DNA from: Sva-25 sp037385685
GTDB lineage: Bacteria > Pseudomonadota > Gammaproteobacteria > Chromatiales > Chromatiaceae
Assembly: GCA_037385685.1 (NCBI GenBank)
Contig: JARRMW010000014.1
Coordinates: forward strand, 1 to 31,977
DNA: 31,977 nt
Direction of reading: 5' to 3'
Part shown: positions 6,539 to 15,290 of the stretch, one piece after another
How the letters are laid out: every line of letters starts with the position of its first letter
Position numbering within the stretch: position 1 is the stretch's first letter
Program-made: the position numbers and the translations under genes
The notes under the pieces: generated by a model
Database searches by the model: none
What the model was told of the DNA's origin: nothing
What the model saw: only the letters and a program-made list of their open reading frames with translations

Positions 6539-7810
6539 TTACATCAGGTGAAGGACCAGGATATCCAGTGCCAGCAACAGCATGACGAAGAGTCCATTCC
6601 ATCGCGGGAAGCTGAAAGCACTGATCCCGTAGCGGCCCTGTATTGCAAGACTCAGTCCGCTGAAGGGAGAAATGCAGACGCCTGCAGCCCAGGTCATCAG
6701 AAAGGTCATCGCCAGCAGGTCCGGGTCCGGCGAAGCTGGCAGGATCAGGCCGCTTGCCGTCGTCACGCTGATGACGGGATGGATGCCGACAAGGCTCAAC
6801 AGCACCATGCCGACGAGTAGCAAGCTCGCTTCAGACGGGCCAAAAACCTCGGGTGTCAGGTCCATGCCCGAAACAGTCACGGCTGTTGAGATCCCGGCAG
6901 CCAGCACACCCGCGGAGAGAAACAGAACAAGTTCCCCCGACATGCGGGGAAGCCCCTGTGTGATGAATTCCCCAAGCCCGGGCAGTGCTCTGTGACGATG
7001 TCGCACCAGCATGACAGCAAACGTCAGCAGCAGCGACAGCGATGAGATCAGTGTCAGGATGGAAAGGTCCGGGTAGCTGTTGTGGATCAGCATCACAGCC
7101 AGCGCGAGCAGGCCCGGAATCCACAGTGCCTGGAAATTGAGCGGGTAGCCACGGAACTTCTCAACGTCGAATATTTTTTCGAGTTGCCAGGCGCTGAAGC
7201 CCAGCGCCAGCATGGCGACTGGCAGGCCTGTGAGTGAGACAACGCTCAGGTTTGCCCCGGGAGCATTCGTCAGCGCGATACCCATGGCAGCGAAAAAGGG
7301 TGACCAGCTGGCTGCCATGGCGAAGCCGCGCGAGAGCACTGTTGCCTGCAGGTACGTCAAGGGTCTGTTTCTTGACTGGCGGTCACCGACAATCATCACC
7401 GTCGAGAGGTTGATGACTGCTCCAAAGAAGTGAACCCCGAATAGAGTGCGCCAGAGTGCGGCACGACCTGTCGGGAGGTGCTCGTCGTCTCCGGTCGATG
7501 GCAGTGTAATCAGTCGCAGAAAACTGACGGAGGCGAGCATGGCGAGCATCGCCTGATTGGCAACAATGGCCTGTTCAAGTCGTGCTGTTCCCGTTGCTGC
7601 CAGTCCCCACAGCAGTCCGGCTCCTCCGATGGCAAGCATCAGGAGTGATTGCACGCGCTGGATTCCCGCGATGTTTCTCACGAGCAAAAGACCGGCACCC
7701 CAGCCAAAGAGACCGGCAATCATGACCGGAAATGCCGGAGAGAAGCCATGTGCGACAGAAGCAAGGATCATGCACAACAGCAGAATGCCGGCCAGGTGGC
7801 GCTGTGTCAT
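6539..7810 (-). CDS. Polytopic inner-membrane protein, possibly a transporter
   Basis: Highly hydrophobic protein of 423 residues with about 11-12 predicted membrane helices. I do not recognise the family with certainty. A conserved-looking first half contains RTLFGVHFFGAVINLSTVMIVGD and a second half contains VGIHPVISVTTASGLILPAS and GVCISPFSGLSLAIQGRYG. His-Pro and Ser-Pro-Phe-Ser-Gly breaks inside helices, repeated in two halves, are reminiscent of the ion-transporter (DASS/ArsB/GntP-like) superfamily, but this is only a structural impression. Its ATG overlaps the stop of the upstream exported protein by 4 bases (ATGA), so the two are one transcription unit. It lies about 110 bases from the cytochrome operon on the same strand. 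Confidence 0.72.
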   Translation of the reverse strand: MTQRHLAGILLLCMILASVAHGFSPAFPVMIAGLFGWGAGLLLVRNIAGIQRVQSLLMLAIGGAGLLWGLAATGTARLEQAIVANQAMLAMLASVSFLRLITLPSTGDDEHLPTGRAALWRTLFGVHFFGAVINLSTVMIVGDRQSRNRPLTYLQATVLSRGFAMAASWSPFFAAMGIALTNAPGANLSVVSLTGLPVAMLALGFSAWQLEKIFDVEKFRGYPLNFQALWIPGLLALAVMLIHNSYPDLSILTLISSLSLLLTFAVMLVRHRHRALPGLGEFITQGLPRMSGELVLFLSAGVLAAGISTAVTVSGMDLTPEVFGPSEASLLLVGMVLLSLVGIHPVISVTTASGLILPASPDPDLLAMTFLMTWAAGVCISPFSGLSLAIQGRYGISAFSFPRWNGLFVMLLLALDILVLHLM

Positions 7811-8382
7811 TTTCGCTCCGGACCTTGTACCCGGCGATAGCAGGGAGAATCGAGCAGCATCCTGTTTTGCACAGGTGCCATCTCGAAAGCGTTGTCACTC
7901 TGCACCCTGCATCCGGGAACAATGCGGTCTGGCCCGTCCCACTCGATCAGGATGATTCCCTCTTCGATTGTGGACCATTCGAGATAGTAGCTGCCTGTAA
8001 TCTGCATGGCCGGCGATGAAGACGAAACAGCAGGGTCGAAGAGCTGAAGCACTGGTTCGCGGGAGGCGGTTTGACAGGCCACGATGACGACGGGATCCCG
8101 GATGCCTTTCAATGACCGGAAGGAAACGCCGGTCGTGGCGCATCCGTCCTCCTCGCCATCACAGAAGCGGCAATCACCCAGAGACGCATCAATCAATATC
8201 CTGTGTTCCTCGGTGACACTCAGGCGCCATGCCATGTCCCGATCCCGCAGGAGTATCCACTGCAGCGTTCTACCCGCATTGAATACAGTGGAGTGAATTT
8301 TGCCGGAGAGTGGCTGCTCAGCTGAGGCTGGTATCACCATGGCCAGCAGGCAGACGAGGAGTCGGGATCCGGTGGTGATCAT
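7807..8382 (-). CDS. Exported protein of unknown function
   Basis: Protein of 191 residues with a signal peptide (about residues 1-21, cleavage after ASA). The mature part is beta-rich, with a cysteine-rich turn CRFCDGEEDGC (about residues 72-82) and further Cys at CQTAS, GCRV and PCYRR, so disulphides or metal binding are likely. No family is recognised. It overlaps the membrane-protein gene by 4 bases and is probably its functional partner in the periplasm, for example as a binding or assembly factor; that is inference from coupling alone. No clear Shine-Dalgarno precedes ATG 8382. Confidence 0.7.
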   Translation of the reverse strand: MITTGSRLLVCLLAMVIPASAEQPLSGKIHSTVFNAGRTLQWILLRDRDMAWRLSVTEEHRILIDASLGDCRFCDGEEDGCATTGVSFRSLKGIRDPVVIVACQTASREPVLQLFDPAVSSSSPAMQITGSYYLEWSTIEEGIILIEWDGPDRIVPGCRVQSDNAFEMAPVQNRMLLDSPCYRRVQGPERK

Positions 8383-8714
8383 CTACTCGCGAGACTGGTG
8401 CAACATGATTCATCAGGTTAGCAGTTTCCCTGTAAAATGCATTCCGAACCTGTGAGGATGGGTTTGTGATAATTATTTCAATAACATACTTGAGAGAGCT
8501 CTGTCTCTATTTGTACTATTATGTACAGAGATATTTCTGTTCATGAGACCACCGCAACGCCTTTGCCCGGATTGCAACTCCTCGAGGGGCTCTGGTCGTT
8601 CAACAAGAGTCACGCAGAGCGACAGCGGCTGTTCGTGGAATCGGCTGATCGACATTCGGGAGACAATGCCGGTTTGCCCGTCACAGCTGTGTAAAAAGGT
8701 ATTCGCCTATCAAC
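8383..8714. other. Divergent intergenic region of 332 bases with AT-rich core
   Basis: This region separates the minus-strand exported-protein gene from the plus-strand hybrid kinase. Its AT-rich centre (about 8461-8540) holds the promoter and dyads listed separately. From 8521 to 8694 there is an open frame of 57 codons (ATG 8521, TAA 8692-8694) with codon use resembling the neighbours and a stop 20 bases before the kinase ATG. However, it has no ribosome site and its ATG would sit at or before the predicted transcription start. I do not call it a gene. Confidence 0.5.
8490..8540 (+). promoter_or_regulatory. Candidate promoter and overlapping dyad upstream of the hybrid kinase
   Basis: TTGAGA (8490-8495) and TACTAT (8514-8519) are 18 bases apart and resemble a sigma70 promoter. 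A 16-base imperfect palindrome ACAGAGATATTTCTGT (8525-8540) covers the expected start site. CTCTGT (8499-8504) with ACAGAG (8525-8530), and TGTAC (8512-8516) with GTACA (8523-8527), form further inverted pairs around the -10. This layout would suit a repressor site. It would leave a leader of nearly 190 bases before the kinase. Confidence 0.4.
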
Positions 8715-11700
8715 ATGCAAATTGCTGAAGCGCTTGCTCCTGACGAGAGCCTGGCTATAGACAACACCGGACAGATGGATGCCGGGTCAGAGCCGGGAGG
8801 CTCCGCTATCGTCAGAAAGCAGTTAATGTTGTTCAATCGTTACATGGTGCCGACGTTTACCTTCGTCGTCGCCAGTACTCTTTTCCTTGCCTACATACTC
8901 TATCCCGGTGTTGACAACTTCGTGCTCTTGCGCTGGGTGTCTGTCATGTTCGCCCTGCTTGTTCTGCGCGCGGCGCTTGTCCCTCTCTTCAATCGCGTCC
9001 GGGACAGGGAGTTTAACGCGGAGTGGTGGAGGTTCTTGCTGACGACCAGCACGCTCGCCCTTGGCCTGTGCTGGGGGAGTGCAGGAATCTATCTCTTTCC
9101 TGAATTGCCGTTGCACCAGGCCTTTCTGCTGATGATCCTGGTCGGCGTTGCAGCCGGATCTGTGCCGGTCCTCGCGCCTCTCTCCACTGCCGGATTGCTT
9201 TTCCTGGTCACCGTGCTCGCTCCACTCATCATCAGCCTCTTAATCCAGGGTGACGAGGCATACCAGGCAATGGCCGCCGTGGTCGGCATCTACCTGCTCT
9301 TTCTGATGGTGACATTTACCCAGATACACAGAGGCACTCTCAAGGCTATCAAGCTGCATTTCAAAAATTTCGAGCTGCTCGATAGTCTGCAGTCATCCCA
9401 AAGCCAGAAAGGCAGCCTTGTTGAAAAGTTGCGTTCGGAAGTCGACGAGAAGAACCGTGCCTTGCTCGACATGCAGCTTGCAATGAGAACGGCGGAACAG
9501 GCGAGCAAGGAGAAAGACCAGTTTCTGGCGACCATGAGTCACGAGATCCGCACCCCGATGAACGGTGTTATCGGCGCACTGGATCTGCTTGATAACATGA
9601 TGCTCTCACCAGAACAGCAGGAGCTGATCGTCACGGCCAGCAGGTCTGCTGAATCCCTGATGGGCATCATCAACGATATTCTGGACCTCTCGAAAATCGA
9701 GAGCGGGCAACTTGAGCTGGAGCGTATCCCTCTCAACATCCGGCAGAATACGGTGGATGTTGCTGCCCTTTGGAGACAGAAGGCAGTGCAACAGGGACTT
9801 GATTTCAAGCTCGAAATCACTGATGACGTACCTTATGACGTGGTCGGAGATCCGACGCGCTACCGACAGGTTCTCAACAACCTGTTGTCAAATGCCATCA
9901 AATTCACTGAAAAGGGACGCGTCGGTCTGCGCCTGTCGCTGGCGCGGGAAAGCCGCATGGCTTATACGCTGCGCGTCGAGGTTTCAGATACCGGTATAGG
10001 CATCGAGCCCGCAGCGAGGGAAAGACTCTTCAAGCCCTTTACGCAGGCAGATGGCAGCATGGCACGCCGCTTCGGCGGTACCGGACTTGGTCTCTCCATC
10101 ACGCAGCGGCTTGTCGACATGATGGGTGGCCAGATCGACATCGAAACCGAGCCCGGTAAAGGCAGTATTTTCTGGCTGACGGTGAAGATGTGGCGCCCCG
10201 AAAGTGCGGAGTGGAAGCACAGGCAGGAGCTGCGCAACCTGCGAGTCCTGTTCGTTGGTGACAGGGAAACCTATAAAAGAAGCCTGGCCATGCCGCTCAA
10301 GAAATTCGGGATTACCAGTGATATTGCGGAGGGGGCCAAAGCAGCACTGGAAAAACTCGACTATGCGCTCAAGGTTGGCAAGACCTGGTCCTATGACGTC
10401 TTGCTGATCGATGAGTACATGCAGCAGGGTGACGTACTCCAGTTTGCAGAGGAGATCTACAAGAGTCGCTTGCTCACGGGGGTCGGTATCGTGCTCGTCG
10501 GTAGCGAGGGATCCTATACCCTGAGAAAAGGTGCTGCCATGCGCTGCATTGACCAGCTGTTGATGGTCCCGTTTACGTCCGATACGCTCGAGGAGACGCT
10601 TGGAAACTTCGGTTCACATGGAAAGTATTCCTATGGATCGACCGGCGGTCCCAAACCCAAGCATGACCGGAAGTCGCGCGATGCTGGCAAGCAGCAACTG
10701 GATCAGGCAAGCGAGGCGATGCAGGCGGCCACCACAGAGGCATTTGCTCCGCTGACTGGGAGGGTTCTCGTTGTCGAGGATAACGAGATCAACAGGCAGA
10801 TCACGACCAGCATGCTGAAACAGATGGGACTGGAGGTGGCCGAGGCCGAAAACGGCGTCGAGGCTGTTGATCATTTCCAGAAAGAGCAGCCGTACGACCT
10901 GATCCTCATGGACGTGCAGATGCCAAAACTGGGTGGATGTGAAGCAACAGGCCTCATGCGCAAGATCGAGACCAGCGATTCACGACCACGTGTTCCGATT
11001 GTTGCCATGACCGCCAATGCAATGAAAGGCGACAGGGAGCTTTGTCTCGACGCTGGCATGGACAGCTATCTGGCCAAGCCAGTCAAAAGAGATGCGCTCT
11101 ACAACGAGTTGTCAAAATGGCTCGCGCCTGGCTCCCGTGTTGAAGGAGAGGTCAGGGAATTGCCTGATACGCCCCGACAAAAAGTCGGTCCCGTCCGGGT
11201 ACTCATCGTCGAGGATGATGAATATGGCCAGATTCTCGTTACCAAGATGCTGGAGAAAATGGGGATCGAGACCCTGTCGGCACGCAATGGTTTCGAGGCG
11301 GTCAAGATTGCCACGTCGAAAAACCCGGATCTGGTGCTCATGGATTGCCAGATGCCCGGCATGGACGGTTTCGAGGCCACCAGCAAGATCAGGGAACACG
11401 AGAAGCGTCATGGTTATTCTCCGGTACCGATCGTTGCGATGACAGCAAATACACTCCCTCAGGACCAGCAGAAATGTTTCAGTGTCGGTATGGATGATTT
11501 TCTCGGCAAACCTGTAACGATTAAGGCCCTGATGGCGAAGATAGATGACTGGCTCAAGCAATCGACATCCATCCACAGTGAGCAAAAAGGCAAAGGGGGC
11601 GCTGCTCCGGTCGAACAGTCAACGCACCTTAACACGCGGACAGTCGAGGAGCTCAGGGAGTTGATGCAGGAAAAATTCGTCCCGATCATACAGACTTATA

Positions 11701-11960
11701 TGCGCGACACTCCTATACGTTTCAAGACCATGCGTGACGCCATCACTGCCAGCGATGCGGAACAACTCTATCGGGCAGCGCATAGCCTCAAGTCTGCCAG
11801 CGCCAGTCTCGGCGCGAACGGTCTCTCCGAGCTTGCCAGGCAGCTCGAATTCATGGGGCGCGAGGAGGATCTCAAGGATGTCAGGGATCTCTTCAACGAA
11901 GCTGTCAAGGAATATGGCATCGTCAGGCATGCACTGAAGAAATACCTGTCCCCCAGCTGA
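8715..11960 (+). CDS. Hybrid sensor histidine kinase with three receivers and HPt domain
   Basis: Large phosphorelay kinase of 1081 residues. Domains in order: about six membrane helices (residues 43-205); a coiled linker rich in Lys/Glu/Gln (about 210-270); HisKA with H276 in MSHEIRTPMNG; HATPase with NNLLSNAIKFTEKG, VSDTGIGIE and GGTGLGLSI; a first receiver-like domain (about 510-635); a second receiver (about 683-800) with D733 in LMDVQMP; a third (about 828-950) with D877 in LMDCQMP; and an HPt domain with H1023 in AAHSLKSASASLGA. The first receiver keeps an Asp (D566, LLIDEYM) but has Val-Pro-Phe where the conserved Lys-Pro should be, so it looks degenerate. The plan resembles BarA/GacS. 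No response regulator with an output domain is adjacent. The start is uncertain: AAAAAGG lies 13 bases upstream, and M21 (8775) is an alternative. Confidence 0.93.
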   Translation: MQIAEALAPDESLAIDNTGQMDAGSEPGGSAIVRKQLMLFNRYMVPTFTFVVASTLFLAYILYPGVDNFVLLRWVSVMFALLVLRAALVPLFNRVRDREFNAEWWRFLLTTSTLALGLCWGSAGIYLFPELPLHQAFLLMILVGVAAGSVPVLAPLSTAGLLFLVTVLAPLIISLLIQGDEAYQAMAAVVGIYLLFLMVTFTQIHRGTLKAIKLHFKNFELLDSLQSSQSQKGSLVEKLRSEVDEKNRALLDMQLAMRTAEQASKEKDQFLATMSHEIRTPMNGVIGALDLLDNMMLSPEQQELIVTASRSAESLMGIINDILDLSKIESGQLELERIPLNIRQNTVDVAALWRQKAVQQGLDFKLEITDDVPYDVVGDPTRYRQVLNNLLSNAIKFTEKGRVGLRLSLARESRMAYTLRVEVSDTGIGIEPAARERLFKPFTQADGSMARRFGGTGLGLSITQRLVDMMGGQIDIETEPGKGSIFWLTVKMWRPESAEWKHRQELRNLRVLFVGDRETYKRSLAMPLKKFGITSDIAEGAKAALEKLDYALKVGKTWSYDVLLIDEYMQQGDVLQFAEEIYKSRLLTGVGIVLVGSEGSYTLRKGAAMRCIDQLLMVPFTSDTLEETLGNFGSHGKYSYGSTGGPKPKHDRKSRDAGKQQLDQASEAMQAATTEAFAPLTGRVLVVEDNEINRQITTSMLKQMGLEVAEAENGVEAVDHFQKEQPYDLILMDVQMPKLGGCEATGLMRKIETSDSRPRVPIVAMTANAMKGDRELCLDAGMDSYLAKPVKRDALYNELSKWLAPGSRVEGEVRELPDTPRQKVGPVRVLIVEDDEYGQILVTKMLEKMGIETLSARNGFEAVKIATSKNPDLVLMDCQMPGMDGFEATSKIREHEKRHGYSPVPIVAMTANTLPQDQQKCFSVGMDDFLGKPVTIKALMAKIDDWLKQSTSIHSEQKGKGGAAPVEQSTHLNTRTVEELRELMQEKFVPIIQTYMRDTPIRFKTMRDAITASDAEQLYRAAHSLKSASASLGANGLSELARQLEFMGREEDLKDVRDLFNEAVKEYGIVRHALKKYLSPS

Positions 11961-11975
11961 CATCAGCGAAAAATT

Positions 11976-13295
11976 TCAGTCGAGTTGCTTGACCAGGACC
12001 CTTGAGTTGCGACGGTAGTTATAGAGACTCCGCCTCGCCATGGGCAGCGACTGTACCTCTCCCTTTTTGAATCCGCGCTCCTGGAACCAGTGGCTGGAAA
12101 CGGTCGTCAGAACAAAGAGTTCAGCGATTCCCTGTTTCATGGCCATCTCTTCAAGCCGTTGTAACAGGGTGTCGCCAAATCCCTTGCCCTGATAATCGGG
12201 ATGGACTGCAACACAGGCGAGCTCTGCCATAGCATCCTTTTCATAGGGATAAATTGCCGCGCAGGCAATCACAGTCCCGTCGCGCTCGATAACAGTGAAG
12301 TGGCTTATTTCCGTTTCAAGCAGTTCGCGAGAACGGCGTACGAGAACTCCCTTTTCCTCGAGCGGTTCAATGAGCCCAAGAATGCCCCCGACATCGTCGA
12401 TACGTGCCTGGCGGATGAGGTCAAAGGGTTCGGGACTGACGAGGGTGCCAGCACCATCCCGTGTGAAGAGCTCCTTTAACAGGGCTCCCTCGATACCGCG
12501 AGAAACCAGGTGTACGCGCTTGACACCCTTGCGGCATGCGGCGGCGGCCTTTGTCAGCAACAGGCGCAGCTCACCAGAGAGTGACGAGCGGCGTGCCAGT
12601 GTCACATCGACCTGGGACGGCGTGAGGTGGATGAGGGCTTTGCCACCGCGTTTGAGCGGCTTGCCCTCAGTCAGCAGGATCAGCTTGTCAGCATTGATTG
12701 AAGCGGCGACGGCTGCTGCGACATCGGCAGAGCTGAGGTTGAAGACCTCGCCGGTCGGCGAATAACCGAGCGGGGGAATCACGACCAGGTTGCCAGCCTC
12801 GAGCTGGGTGCAGATCGACCTGGTTTCGATACGTCTGACCTCGCCGGTGTAGAGATAGTCTGTGCCGTCGCGCACGCCAATCGGTCGTGCAGTCACGAAG
12901 TTGCCGGATATGACGCGAATCCGGGCTCCCGCCATGGGTGAGTTGGATGCGGCGGTGGAGAAGAGCGCCTCGATTTCAACACGGACGCTGCCGGCTGCTT
13001 CCTTGACACAAGTCAGGGCAGTTTCATCGGTAACGCGCAGGCCATTGATATAGGCCATTTCAGCATTGCGCAGGCGCAGTCTCTCCTCGATCTGCGGGCG
13101 CGAGCCATGCACGAGCACCAGCCGGATCCCTAGCCCGTGGAGCAGCGCGATGTCATGGATCAGCGTCGAGAAATTATCGTCCGCAACAGCACGGCCGCTG
13201 AAAGCGAGCACAAATGTCTTCCCCCGGTGTGCATGCACATAGGGTGAGGTTGCTCGGAACCAGTTGATGAAGCTGTCGGACACGAAGCGGCTCAT
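11976..13295 (-). CDS. argA: Amino-acid N-acetyltransferase (N-acetylglutamate synthase)
   Basis: First enzyme of arginine biosynthesis, acetylating glutamate with acetyl-CoA. The 439 residues have the classical ArgA build: an N-terminal amino-acid-kinase-like domain (about residues 20-285; KTFVLAFSGRAVADDN, LVHGSRPQIEERL, VIPPLGYSPTGE), which in the family binds arginine for feedback inhibition, and a C-terminal GNAT domain (about 290-439) with the acetyl-CoA loop HPDYQGKGFGDTLLQRLE. It is divergent from hoxF across about 200 bases and convergent with the hybrid kinase, with only 15 bases between the two stops. Length and domains match ArgA of gammaproteobacteria. Confidence 0.95.
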   Translation of the reverse strand: MSRFVSDSFINWFRATSPYVHAHRGKTFVLAFSGRAVADDNFSTLIHDIALLHGLGIRLVLVHGSRPQIEERLRLRNAEMAYINGLRVTDETALTCVKEAAGSVRVEIEALFSTAASNSPMAGARIRVISGNFVTARPIGVRDGTDYLYTGEVRRIETRSICTQLEAGNLVVIPPLGYSPTGEVFNLSSADVAAAVAASINADKLILLTEGKPLKRGGKALIHLTPSQVDVTLARRSSLSGELRLLLTKAAAACRKGVKRVHLVSRGIEGALLKELFTRDGAGTLVSPEPFDLIRQARIDDVGGILGLIEPLEEKGVLVRRSRELLETEISHFTVIERDGTVIACAAIYPYEKDAMAELACVAVHPDYQGKGFGDTLLQRLEEMAMKQGIAELFVLTTVSSHWFQERGFKKGEVQSLPMARRSLYNYRRNSRVLVKQLD

Positions 13296-13309
13296 GGATC
13301 AAAAACATC

Positions 13310-13339
13310 ATTGAAGCGGAAAAGCATGCAGGGTGCAAT
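13310..13339 (-). promoter_or_regulatory. Weak candidate promoter for argA
   Basis: On the minus strand TTGCAC (13339-13334) and TTCAAT (13315-13310) are 18 bases apart, ending 14 bases before the argA ATG. The match to consensus is modest. The palindrome GCAATTGC (13337-13344) overlaps the -35. No convincing ArgR box is visible. Confidence 0.28.
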
Positions 13340-13431
13340 TGCTTTTCGAGTGTTGGTGCGATAGCTGTTTCAGGGTTAGGTGACGTTGATCAGGAGCCAG
13401 CCGGAAAAGCCCTTGATGCTGTCGCGAAGGT

Positions 13432-13460
13432 TTGACACCTGCCTGGAGTCTGCCTACATT
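13432..13460 (+). promoter_or_regulatory. hoxF: Sigma70-type promoter of the hox operon
   Basis: A perfect -35 TTGACA (13432-13437) and a -10 TACATT (13455-13460) are separated by exactly 17 bases. Transcription would begin near 13467, giving a leader of about 27 bases before the hoxF ATG at 13494. I see no -24/-12 sigma54 element, which distinguishes this from the HoxA/NtrC-type control of Ralstonia hox genes. Confidence 0.7.
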
Positions 13461-13493
13461 CAGAACTGATCTCACAGACCGGGCAACATACAG

Positions 13494-15290
13494 ATGTCTG
13501 ACCCACGCCACGTGGACGCGGTCGAAGCCGGACTTTCCCAATGGGGGGAGAATGCGTCCAGCCTCCTGCAGATTCTGATTCATATCCAGCAGCGTCTCGG
13601 ACATATCCCGGATAGCGCAGTGGAACGGCTGTCTCACAGACTGGGGATTGAGCCGTCCGTGATTGACGGGGTAGTGACCTTCTACAGCTTTCTCTCATAT
13701 GAGCCTTGCGGTCGTTATGACATCCGCTTCAGTGACAACATCATCGACCGCATGCTGGGCAGCCGCGAATGCGCAGAACGGCTGATGAAGCATCTGGGCG
13801 CGGAGCCAGGCAAGTCTGACGCGGACAAGGGGGTCACCATCGGCTATACCTCCTGTACCGGCATGGGTGACCAGGGCCCGGCAGCGCTCGTCAATGGATT
13901 GACCCTGACAAGACTGACGCCTGAGCGTATTGACGCCATTGCCGATCTTGTGAAAAACCAGATCCCCGTCGATGAATGGCCCCGGAACTATTTCGAGGTC
14001 AATGAGAATCTTGTGACTGGTGACATACTGCTCGATGACTGGTACCACCCGGGTGCTGCCACACAGGCCGCGCAGAGCATTGGCAAGTCAACAATCCTCG
14101 AACAACTTGAAACATCCGGGTTGCGCGGACGCGGCGGAGCCGGTTTCAGTACAGGCATGAAATGGCGGTTCTGTGCCGATTCAGGGGGTCAGGAAAAAGT
14201 CGTTGTATGCAATGCAGACGAGGGCGAGCCCGGCACCTTCAAGGACCGGTTGCTGTTGCAGGCTTATGCCGATCGTCTCTTCGAGGGGATGACACTCTGC
14301 GCGGCAGTGACCGGTGCGCAGCAAGGTTTTCTGTACCTGCGGGGCGAATACCGCTACCTGCTTGATGCGCTCGAGGCGGAACTGCAGGAACGCCGTGATG
14401 CGAACCTTCTCGGTGACTCGATTCTCGGACAGGATGGCTTTGATTTCGATATCCAGATCCATCTCGGTGCGGGCGCCTACATCTGTGGTGAGGAATCGGC
14501 GCTGATCGAATCACTCGAGGGCAAGCGCGGCGTGCCTCGCATTCGTCCGCCTTTCCCCGTGACCCATGGCTACCTGGGTCGCCCGACCGTGGTCAACAAC
14601 GTTGAGACCTTCATAGCGGCCGCCGGCGTTGCCGAGAATGGTCCCGAATGGTTACGCTCACGCGGTACAGAAGCGTCCCCCGGAACCAAGCTGCTGAGTA
14701 TCTCGGGAGACTGCGACAAACCGGGCATTTACGAAATTCCTTTCGGTACGACAATCGCTGAAATCCTTGACCTGTGCAGCGCCAGTGATACCCAGGCGGT
14801 GCAGGTTGCTGGCCCCGCAGGCATCATGCTGGCCCCGCAGGAGTTTGGCAGGAAAATCGCCCATGAGGACGTCGCGACGGGCGGCTCCTTCATGGTGTTC
14901 GATAACAGCCGTGACCTGGTTGCTGTTGCGCGTAATTTCATGGACTTTTTCGTCCACGAGAGTTGCGGTTTCTGCACGCCATGCCGGGTTGGTACGACCC
15001 TGGTCAACAAGCTGCTCGAGAAGATCGGCAACGGCCATGGCACTACAGTTGACCTGCAGACTATCCAGCGCATGGCGTCAGTCATGCGTAATACCAGCCA
15101 TTGCGGCCTCGGAGCAACGGCTTCGAACCCTGCCGTCCATCTCATCGAGCATTTCCCGACCATGCTGCACGAACGACTCAGACATACGAGTTTCGAGCCT
15201 TCCTTTGACCTTGATGCCGCGCTCGAGGAGGCACGACAGGTGACGGGGCGTAGCGATCCCGAAGCGCACTTGCAGGGGGGTGGCGTATGA
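13494..15290 (+). CDS. hoxF: NAD-reducing hydrogenase diaphorase subunit HoxF (NuoE-NuoF fusion)
   Basis: FMN- and NAD(H)-binding subunit of the soluble bidirectional [NiFe] hydrogenase (group 3d), 598 residues, close to Ralstonia HoxF. The N-terminal NuoE-like domain (about 1-150) is followed by the NuoF-like domain with the FMN/NAD loop GRGGAGFSTGMKW (from about 211), CNADEGEPGTFKDR and LGAGAYICGEESALIESLEG. The [4Fe-4S] site is C491, C494, C497 (ESCGFCTPCRVG) and C537 (SHCGLG). In the NuoE-like domain the four [2Fe-2S] ligand positions read Ser80, Asp85, Cys121 and Gly125, so a normal cluster cannot be held. It overlaps hoxU by 4 bases (ATGA). The ribosome site before ATG 13494 is weak. 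Confidence 0.95.
   Translation: MSDPRHVDAVEAGLSQWGENASSLLQILIHIQQRLGHIPDSAVERLSHRLGIEPSVIDGVVTFYSFLSYEPCGRYDIRFSDNIIDRMLGSRECAERLMKHLGAEPGKSDADKGVTIGYTSCTGMGDQGPAALVNGLTLTRLTPERIDAIADLVKNQIPVDEWPRNYFEVNENLVTGDILLDDWYHPGAATQAAQSIGKSTILEQLETSGLRGRGGAGFSTGMKWRFCADSGGQEKVVVCNADEGEPGTFKDRLLLQAYADRLFEGMTLCAAVTGAQQGFLYLRGEYRYLLDALEAELQERRDANLLGDSILGQDGFDFDIQIHLGAGAYICGEESALIESLEGKRGVPRIRPPFPVTHGYLGRPTVVNNVETFIAAAGVAENGPEWLRSRGTEASPGTKLLSISGDCDKPGIYEIPFGTTIAEILDLCSASDTQAVQVAGPAGIMLAPQEFGRKIAHEDVATGGSFMVFDNSRDLVAVARNFMDFFVHESCGFCTPCRVGTTLVNKLLEKIGNGHGTTVDLQTIQRMASVMRNTSHCGLGATASNPAVHLIEHFPTMLHERLRHTSFEPSFDLDAALEEARQVTGRSDPEAHLQGGGV

Noticed and set aside
8543..8728. 61-codon open frame before the hybrid kinase
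   Set aside because: It overlaps the kinase start, has an Arg/Ser/Cys-rich composition typical of a wrong frame, and lacks a ribosome site.
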